From Bacteroidales bacterium (GTDB taxonomy: Bacteria > Bacteroidota > Bacteroidia > Bacteroidales > UBA932), in contig JAKSJG010000001.1 in NCBI GenBank assembly GCA_024398365.1, positions 1 to 64,000 of the forward strand: 64,000 bases of DNA, given 5' to 3'. The position numbers and the translations under genes are program-made. Every line of letters begins with the position of its first letter. Position 1 is the first letter of the stretch. This document shows, piece by piece, positions 57,914 to 64,000 of this stretch. The notes under the pieces were generated by a model. That model was not told the origin of the DNA and made no database searches. It saw nothing but the letters and a program-made list of their open reading frames with translations.

Positions 57914-59158
57914 TTACTTTGACAGTTCGTGGATGGCGAGACCGCTGCGGAGCTTAGGCTCGAACCAGGTGGTCTTCGGAGGCATGATGTTGCCTGAATC
58001 AGCGATGTTGATGAGCTGCTGCATAGACACTGGATAGAGTGCGAATGCTGCCTTCATCTCGCCGCTGTCAACCCTCTTCTTGAGTTCGCCCAGACCGCGG
58101 ATACCGCCGACGAAGTCGATACGGTCTGATGTGCGGAGGTCACCGAGGTTGAGGATCTTGTCGAAGATGAGGTTTGAGCAGATGGTCACGTCGAGGACAC
58201 CGATCGGGTCGTTGTCGTTGTATGTGCCAGGCTTTGCTGTGAGTGAATACCACTTGCCGCCGATATACATTGCGAAGTTGTGGAGAGCGCAAGGCTTGTA
58301 GATCTCCGCACCAATCTCCTTGACGTCGAAGTCAGCGCCGAGCTTGGCGATGAATTCTGCCTCGGAAAGGCCGTTGAGGTCCTTCACTACGCGGTTGTAG
58401 TCGATGATCTTGAGCTGATTGTCAGGGAAGCATACGGTCATGAAGTAGTTGTACTCCTCATCACCTGTATGGTTAGGGTTCTGAGCCTTCTTCTCTGCGC
58501 CGACGCGTGCAGCGGCAGCTGTGCGGTGGTGACCGTCAGCTACGTAGAATGCAGGGATGGTGGAGAAGATCTCTGTGATGCGTGCGATGTCCTTGTCGTC
58601 ATCGATGACCCAGAGCTTGTGGCCGAAACCGTCCTCGTCAGCTACGAAGTCGTATTCAGGGACGTGGGAGATGTAACGGAACATGATGGCGTCGATCTCC
58701 TCATTGTCAGGATATGCGAAGAATACAGGCTCGATGTTCGCGTTCTGGATGCGGACGTGGATCATACGGTCGTCTTCCTTTTCCTTGCGGGTGAGCTCGT
58801 GCTTCTTGATGGCTCCTGTAGCGTAGTCATCGGTATGTGCGCAGAGGATGATACCGTACTGTGTGCGGCCTTCCATTGTCTGTGCATATACGTAGTAGCA
58901 TTCCTTCTCTTCCTTTACCAGCCAGCCCTTCTCTTTCCAGAGCTTGTAGTTGGCTACCGCCTTGTCGTATGTGCGCTGCTCGTGTTCGCCGGCGATAGGC
59001 TCGAAATCAATCTCAGGCTTTGTGATGTGAAGGAGGGACATTTCACCTGCTTCGGCCTTGGCCTCGACTGAGTTCATCACGTCGTATGGACGTGCAGAGA
59101 CCTCCTTGGCGATTGCCTTAGGAGGTCTGATTGCAGCAAAAGGTTTAACCTTTACCAT
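57914..59158 (-). CDS. DUF1015 family protein in the serine operon
   Basis: A 414-residue protein matching DUF1015 (COG4198): VKPFAAIRPP at the start, SARPYDVMNS (21-30), HITKPE and VADGHHRTAAAARVG, with DGHHR at 208-212. DGHHR followed by a helix resembles the nucleotide-binding motif of ParB/Srx-fold proteins such as the free serine kinases SerK and SbnI, but that is my comparison and not established for this family. It is the third gene of serC-serA-DUF1015 with a 9-base gap, and no serB is present here. A role in serine or phosphoserine metabolism is therefore plausible. Confidence 0.85.
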   Translation of the reverse strand: MVKVKPFAAIRPPKAIAKEVSARPYDVMNSVEAKAEAGEMSLLHITKPEIDFEPIAGEHEQRTYDKAVANYKLWKEKGWLVKEEKECYYVYAQTMEGRTQYGIILCAHTDDYATGAIKKHELTRKEKEDDRMIHVRIQNANIEPVFFAYPDNEEIDAIMFRYISHVPEYDFVADEDGFGHKLWVIDDDKDIARITEIFSTIPAFYVADGHHRTAAAARVGAEKKAQNPNHTGDEEYNYFMTVCFPDNQLKIIDYNRVVKDLNGLSEAEFIAKLGADFDVKEIGAEIYKPCALHNFAMYIGGKWYSLTAKPGTYNDNDPIGVLDVTICSNLIFDKILNLGDLRTSDRIDFVGGIRGLGELKKRVDSGEMKAAFALYPVSMQQLINIADSGNIMPPKTTWFEPKLRSGLAIHELSK

Positions 59159-59167
59159 AGGTATATC

Positions 59168-60091
59168 CTATTTGTTAACCTGGAACTTGCGGTTGCCTGT
59201 AGCGAAGAAGTCGCAGATCTGGTTTGCAGATGCGAGACCGGCGTTGATGTTGGCCTCAGCTGTCTCTGCGCCCTGCTTCTTAGGAGTTGCGAAGAATCTT
59301 GCACCGAACTTCTCCTTGAATTCGTCAACCTTTACAGGAGCGATATCGGTAACGTACTTGATGTCTTCACGCTCTGCGAGAACTTCGATGAGTTCGTCCT
59401 CGTTGATGACTTCCTTGCGGGCAGTGTTAACGAGGCATGCACCCTTCTTCATTGAACCTACGAGCTTCTTGCCGATAGAACCCTTTGTCTCTGCTGTTGC
59501 AGGGATGTGGAGTGAGAGGAAGTCGCAGTTTGCGTAGAGCTCCTCGATGGAAGCGCAGGCCTTCACGCCTTCAGCTTCGAGCTTCTCAGCAGGAACGAAC
59601 GGGTCGAATGCGATGACGTTCATGCCGAAGCCGTTCTTAGCGATCTGAGCTACGAGGCGGCCTACGTTACCGTAAGCGTGGATACCGATGGTCTTGCCCT
59701 TGAGTTCCTTACCTGTACCAGGGGTGAACTGGTTGCGGCTCATGTAGATCATCAGACCGATGGCGAGTTCTGCAACGGCGTTGGAGTTCTGGCCAGGGGT
59801 GTTCATTGCAACGATGCCCTTTGCGGTGCATGCTGCGAGGTCGAGGTTGTCATAACCTGCACCTGCGCGAACGACAATCTTGAGCTGCTTTGCAGCCTCA
59901 ACAACTTCTGCGGTCACCTTGTCTGAACGTACGATGAGTGCGTCAGCGTCAGCGACAGCTTCCTTGAGCTGGGCAGCGTCAGTATATTTCTCGAGAAGAG
60001 CGAGCTCGTGGCCGTTCTTTTCAACGATTTCACGGATGCCGTCAACGGCTGCCTTTGCGAAAGGCTTTTCTGTAGCAACTAATACTTTCAT
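59168..60091 (-). CDS. serA: D-3-phosphoglycerate dehydrogenase (short, no ACT domain)
   Basis: Oxidises 3-phosphoglycerate to 3-phosphohydroxypyruvate, the first step of serine synthesis. The 307 residues hold the substrate-binding and NAD-binding domains (GKTIGIHAYGNVGRLVAQ for NAD, and the catalytic His in the LSLHIPATAETK region), but not the C-terminal ACT domain that gives serine feedback in many SerA enzymes. It lies 9 bases after serC. Confidence 0.93.
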   Translation of the reverse strand: MKVLVATEKPFAKAAVDGIREIVEKNGHELALLEKYTDAAQLKEAVADADALIVRSDKVTAEVVEAAKQLKIVVRAGAGYDNLDLAACTAKGIVAMNTPGQNSNAVAELAIGLMIYMSRNQFTPGTGKELKGKTIGIHAYGNVGRLVAQIAKNGFGMNVIAFDPFVPAEKLEAEGVKACASIEELYANCDFLSLHIPATAETKGSIGKKLVGSMKKGACLVNTARKEVINEDELIEVLAEREDIKYVTDIAPVKVDEFKEKFGARFFATPKKQGAETAEANINAGLASANQICDFFATGNRKFQVNK

Positions 60092-60100
60092 GATATCCGA

Positions 60101-61177
60101 TTATTTGTGCATTTGTTCGAATTCCTGCATGCATGCGATGAGGGCGTCAATAGCCTCCATAGGACATGCGTTGTAGATGGAAGCGCGGAAGCCGCCTACG
60201 CTGCGGTGGCCCTTGATGCCGACCATACCCTTGCCCTTGGCGAAGTTGAGGAACTCGTCCTGGAGTTCTTCCTTGCCCTGTGCCATTACGAAGCATACGT
60301 TCATGATTGAACGGTCTTCCTTGTTGGCAACTGTACCTACGAACATTGAGTTGCGGTCGATTTCGTCATAGAGCTTCTGAGCCTTCTCCTTGTTGATCTT
60401 GTTGATAGCCTCGAGACCACCCTTTGCCTTGAGCCACTTGAGAGTTTCCTTCATGGCGAAGATAGAGAATACAGGAGGGGTGTTGAACATTGAACCGCCG
60501 TCGATGTGGGTCTGGTAGTTGAGCATTGTAGGGATGTAGCGGGTTACCTTGCCGAGGAGGTCCTTGCGGATGATTACGAATGTAACGCCTGCAGGGCCTA
60601 CGTTCTTCTGAGCACCACCGTAGATGATACCGTACTTCTTCACGTCAACAGGACGGCTCATGATATCGGATGACATATCTGCAACGAGAGTTACAGGGGA
60701 GTCCATATCGTACTTGATCTCAGTACCGTAGATAGTGTTGTTGGTAGTGATGTGGAAGTAATCTGCATCTGTAGGGATCTCGAAATTCTTAGGGATGTAG
60801 TTGAATGTGGTGTCAGCTGAAGAAGCTACGCAAACTGCATTGCCGATACCCTTTGCTTCCTTGAGAGCCTTCTTTGCCCATACACCTGTCTCAAGGTATG
60901 CAGCCTTGTTCTCGAGGAGGTTCATAGGAACCATGAGGAACTGTGTTGATGCACCGCCGCCGAGGAAGAGGATTTCGTAATCCTCAGGGATGTTGAGGAG
61001 CTCACGCCAGAGGGCGCGGGTCTCGTCCATTACAGCCTCCCATTCCTTTGAACGGTGAGACACACATATTACTGACATACCGGTACCGGCGAAGTCCTTG
61101 AGGGCTTCGATGGATGCGTCGATGGCCTCCTGCGGAAGAACGCAAGGACCAGCATTGAAGTTGTAAACTTTTTTCAT
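60101..61177 (-). CDS. serC: Phosphoserine aminotransferase
   Basis: A PLP-dependent class V aminotransferase that makes phosphoserine from phosphohydroxypyruvate and glutamate. [14 protein letters not shown] at the N-terminus, [16 protein letters not shown] and the PLP lysine in [12 protein letters not shown] are typical. 358 residues, as in E. coli (362). It leads the serine operon with its own promoter; codon choice is of the highly expressed type. Confidence 0.96.
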   Translation of the reverse strand: MKKVYNFNAGPCVLPQEAIDASIEALKDFAGTGMSVICVSHRSKEWEAVMDETRALWRELLNIPEDYEILFLGGGASTQFLMVPMNLLENKAAYLETGVWAKKALKEAKGIGNAVCVASSADTTFNYIPKNFEIPTDADYFHITTNNTIYGTEIKYDMDSPVTLVADMSSDIMSRPVDVKKYGIIYGGAQKNVGPAGVTFVIIRKDLLGKVTRYIPTMLNYQTHIDGGSMFNTPPVFSIFAMKETLKWLKAKGGLEAINKINKEKAQKLYDEIDRNSMFVGTVANKEDRSIMNVCFVMAQGKEELQDEFLNFAKGKGMVGIKGHRSVGGFRASIYNACPMEAIDALIACMQEFEQMHK

Positions 61178-61225
61178 ATTGAAATTAAAAAATATTGTTG
61201 TTAAATAGGTTACACAATAATTTTA

Positions 61226-61256
61226 CAAAACTAATCAAATTCCCGATGATTGGCAA
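61226..61256 (-). promoter_or_regulatory. Promoter of serC-serA-DUF1015
   Basis: Minus-strand TTG (61254-61256), a 20-base spacer and TAGTTTTG (61226-61233). It overlaps the 3' end of the IMPACT-family gene. Confidence 0.6.
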
Positions 61257-61864
61257 TTTTTTTTGACTTCGGTCCAGTCGAAACTTTTTTCAAATTCGGG
61301 AATGCGCGAAAGGGGTACATCCAGCAGCATTCTGCAGGTCGAATCGAAGTTTTGTCCTCTTACTTTCAGGTCCATGTCCTTGACGATTTTCATCGCCCGG
61401 TTCATGTCGAGGTAGTCGAAAGACACCTCGTAGCTTTCGGTCGCCACCTTGGTTATGACGGTGGCGCCGGACAGGGCGTCGGCCGTCGCGCTGCGGTAGG
61501 CCTTGATGAGCCCCGGCACGCCCAGCTTGACGCCGCCGAAATACCTGACCACCACCACGAGCACGTCGCTCAGCTCGTTGGACAGCAGCTGCCCGAGTAT
61601 GGGCTTCCCGCCGGTGGATGACGGCTCGCCGTCGTCATTGGCGCGCCAGATCTGCCCGAGGTGGCCTATCCTGTACGCGTAGCAATGGTGGCGTGCGTCG
61701 AAGTATTCCTTCTTCAGGCCGGCTATCAGCTCCTTCACCCGCTCCTCGCTCTCCACGGGATACGCGAATGCGAGGAATTTGCTGCCGAGGTCCCGGTAGC
61801 TGCCCTGGGAAGGCGCTGAGATGCTTTTGTAGCAGTCTTCTTTTTGTGATGAATTAGTGCTCAT
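61235..61864 (-). CDS. YigZ/IMPACT family protein
   Basis: A 209-residue protein of the IMPACT family: SKFLAFAYPVESEERV, then ANDDGEPSSTGGKPIL and VVVRYFGGVKLGVPGLI are the family's core blocks. The C-terminal ferredoxin-like domain follows. The molecular role is unclear in bacteria; RNA or ribosome binding has been suggested from structure. ATG 61864 is chosen; an upstream GTG at 61885 overlaps the promoter region. Confidence 0.9.
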   Translation of the reverse strand: MSTNSSQKEDCYKSISAPSQGSYRDLGSKFLAFAYPVESEERVKELIAGLKKEYFDARHHCYAYRIGHLGQIWRANDDGEPSSTGGKPILGQLLSNELSDVLVVVVRYFGGVKLGVPGLIKAYRSATADALSGATVITKVATESYEVSFDYLDMNRAMKIVKDMDLKVRGQNFDSTCRMLLDVPLSRIPEFEKSFDWTEVKKNCQSSGI

Positions 61865-61869
61865 TTCCG

Positions 61870-61900
61870 TTGTAAAAGTACGCACTATTTAATAAATTTG
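61870..61900 (+). promoter_or_regulatory. Promoter of the pRiA4b-like gene and miaA
   Basis: TTG (61870-61872), a 20-base spacer and TAAATTTG (61893-61900), 59 bases before the ATG. It overlaps the start of the divergent IMPACT-family gene. Confidence 0.65.
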
Positions 61901-61959
61901 CAATCCGAAAACGGCTGGGGACAGCAAACGCAGCCGCATTTACACAAATATTATACAAA

Positions 61960-62538
61960 ATGATATATAGATTCAGGGCTACCATTCCGGAGAGCAAGGT
62001 GTTCTTCAGGATTTATGAGGTCGATTCCAGCATGAACCTCTATGCCTTCCACAATTACATAATCTCAAACCTCGGCTTCGTGCCGGATCAGATGGTCTTC
62101 TTCGAGGCTTATGGCAAGGACGGGAAGATGACCGGACAGTACGCGCTGTTCAACCTCGGTGACGGTGCGATGGACCAGACCACCTTCGAGGATGTCATCT
62201 CCAGGGAACAGGAGGTGCTCCACTATGTCTTCGACATGCGCACGGGCCGCAACGTAAGGCTCGAGTTCCTTGGCGAAGGCGAGATGAACCCGCGCTTCTC
62301 ATACCCTTGCCTGGTGGACGAGAAGGGTGTCAATCCGGACCAGTTCTCAGCCAGGTATGAGGACAACGAACCAGTCGCCATCACACCTTCCAAGAAGCGT
62401 TCAAAGTCCGACGAGGACCTTGACGATGAGGATTTTGACGATGATGACGAGGACTTTGACGACGATGATGATTTCGACGAGGAGGATGAGGACAGGGAAG
62501 AGGAGGAGCTGCTCGTCGATGAGGATTTCGGCAAATAG
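61960..62538 (+). CDS. pRiA4b ORF-3-like protein with poly-acidic tail
   Basis: A 192-residue protein. Residues 1-140 match the plasmid pRiA4b ORF-3 family (FRATIPESKVFFRIYEVDSSM, YALFNLGDG, FLGEGEMNPRFSYPCLVD). The last ~45 residues are almost purely Asp and Glu with a few Phe, as in the run DEDFDDDDEDFDDDDDF. Plasmid or transposon links of the family are not seen here: both neighbours are core genes. Function is unknown. miaA starts 12 bases later. Confidence 0.8.
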   Translation: MIYRFRATIPESKVFFRIYEVDSSMNLYAFHNYIISNLGFVPDQMVFFEAYGKDGKMTGQYALFNLGDGAMDQTTFEDVISREQEVLHYVFDMRTGRNVRLEFLGEGEMNPRFSYPCLVDEKGVNPDQFSARYEDNEPVAITPSKKRSKSDEDLDDEDFDDDDEDFDDDDDFDEEDEDREEEELLVDEDFGK

Positions 62539-62550
62539 CCTCAAGCCCCC

Positions 62551-63405
62551 ATGCCCGAGCTTGTCATAGTACTTGGGCCTACGGCAGTGGGCAAGACCGA
62601 TTACAGCATCGGCCTCGCCCACGAGTACGGATCACCGGTCATCTCCTGCGATTCGAGACAGATATACAGAGAAATGAAGATAGGCACCGCGCCGCCTTCT
62701 GCAGAGCAGCTGGCAGCGGTGCCTCATTATTTCATAGGGACCCGTTCCGTCACGGAACCCTACACCGCCGGCAAATATGAACTGGATGCCCTCGCTCTGC
62801 TGGACGAGCTCTTCCGGGACCACTCCACACTGGTGATGTGCGGCGGGTCGGGCCTGTACATAGATGCGCTCTGCAATGGCCTGGACGCATTTCCGGACGT
62901 GGATCCGCAGATACGCGAGGACCTGATGACCCGCCTCGAAAATGAGGGCCTCGAGGCCCTGCGATTCGAGCTGCGGCGCCTTGACCCTCAGACCTATGAG
63001 AGCATCGACCCCGCCAACCGTCAGAGGGTGGTCCGCGCCCTCGAGGTGTGCATCGGCACCGGCAGGCCGTTCTCGTCTTACAAGACTGCTGCGGCGCGCG
63101 AGCGTCCGTTCTCCATACGCAAGATCGGTCTCACGCGCGAGCGTGAGGAACTCTACGACAGGATCAACCGCCGCGTCGATCTGATGATGGAGGCCGGGCT
63201 GGAGGAGGAGGCCCGCAGCCTGATTCCATACCGGGACCTTCCCGCCCTCAATACTGTGGGCTACCGCGAACTCTTCGACTGCTTCGACGGCAAATATCCT
63301 CTCGAGGAAGCGGTGCGCCTGATCAAGCGCAACACCCGGCATTATGCCAAGAAGCAGCTGACCTACTGGGGCCGGGACGATTCGATAGAGTGGATGCAGC
63401 TGTAG
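62551..63405 (+). CDS. miaA: tRNA dimethylallyltransferase MiaA
   Basis: Transfers a dimethylallyl group to A37 of tRNAs that read U-starting codons, making the substrate of MiaB. P-loop GPTAVGKT is at 8-15, and SCDSRQIYREMKIGTAPPS and VMCGGSGLYIDAL are conserved. 284 residues is shorter than the ~310 of E. coli MiaA but the C-terminal RHYAKKQLTYW motif is intact. It follows the pRiA4b-like gene after 12 bases. Confidence 0.96.
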   Translation: MPELVIVLGPTAVGKTDYSIGLAHEYGSPVISCDSRQIYREMKIGTAPPSAEQLAAVPHYFIGTRSVTEPYTAGKYELDALALLDELFRDHSTLVMCGGSGLYIDALCNGLDAFPDVDPQIREDLMTRLENEGLEALRFELRRLDPQTYESIDPANRQRVVRALEVCIGTGRPFSSYKTAAARERPFSIRKIGLTREREELYDRINRRVDLMMEAGLEEEARSLIPYRDLPALNTVGYRELFDCFDGKYPLEEAVRLIKRNTRHYAKKQLTYWGRDDSIEWMQL

Positions 63406-63419
63406 TCTGCGAAAAATAA

Positions 63420-63451
63420 TTTGACATTATCCGGATTTTTCATTAAATTTG
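63420..63451 (+). promoter_or_regulatory. Promoter of recQ
   Basis: TTTG (63420-63423), a 20-base spacer and TAAATTTG (63444-63451), 22 bases before the recQ ATG. Confidence 0.8.
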
Positions 63452-63473
63452 ATATCCGTTAAGCTCATTAATA

Positions 63474-64000
<527 letters not shown>

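Noticed and set aside
61960..62538. A mobile element suggested by the pRiA4b ORF-3 family name
   Set aside because: No transposase, inverted repeats or change in base use around it; both neighbours are core genes.

Overview
The window is from a Bacteroidota genome, most likely order Bacteroidales and with fairly high GC. Pointers to this are: promoters of the TTTG-N18..20-TAnnTTTG type before many genes; few Shine-Dalgarno sites; families I know mainly from this phylum (HU-CCDC81, DUF4837, DUF4831, DUF4369-TlpA, fimbrillin/FISUMP, DUF4988-like collagen lipoproteins); and the ATP synthase order atpD-C-B-E-F-H-A-G. No phage, insertion sequence, CRISPR array or rRNA gene was seen. Most of the window is core chromosome; the accessory part is the surface-protein region at about 28.3-37.9 kb.

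Layout. 0-5.5 kb: tRNA-Asn (minus), then tRNA-Leu apparently read into an HU-domain membrane protein and dnaG, then metG and tRNA-Ala. 5.5-16.2 kb: a lipoprotein coupled to an M3 peptidase, a zinc-ribbon protein, ssb, cysS, miaB, a lipoprotein/SPOR/rpoN operon, upp, radC, and tRNA-Glu followed by rpsT. 16.2-23.7 kb: DUF4837, rseP, dxr and a small membrane protein (minus), ruvX-def-phosphomannomutase (plus), rimM-rpsP. 23.8-28.2 kb: a BASS-type transporter with a cyclophilin lipoprotein, then a divergent feoB-queH pair in which the FeoB GTPase domain looks vestigial and carries an N-terminal cysteine motif.

28.3-37.9 kb is a surface module: an OmpA-type barrel protein with an (AEKAA)8 linker, a protein with 13 BIG2 repeats, a fimbrillin/FISUMP-like lipoprotein, and an 871-residue collagen-like lipoprotein with a structured leader of about 195 nt. 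The collagen-like gene and ompA share the valine-codon preference of the ribosomal protein genes, which suggests high expression.

37.9-50 kb: flippase, dut and murF (plus), then the complete F1Fo ATP synthase operon ending in a coupled glycosyltransferase, then rpsF-rpsR-rplI. 50-64 kb: DUF4831-pepD; a POT peptide transporter; a sugar transporter/glucokinase/thioredoxin-lipoprotein operon; serC-serA-DUF1015; an IMPACT-family gene divergent from a pRiA4b-like protein and miaA; and the start of recQ.

The genes cover translation (three aminoacyl/tRNA-modifying sets, ribosomal proteins, tRNAs), replication and repair, envelope building, energy conversion, peptide and sugar uptake, and serine synthesis. 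The most interesting leads are the P-loop-less FeoB, the serC-serA-DUF1015 operon whose DUF1015 has a ParB/SerK-like DGHHR motif, the two tRNA-mRNA co-transcripts, and the highly expressed collagen-like surface lipoprotein.
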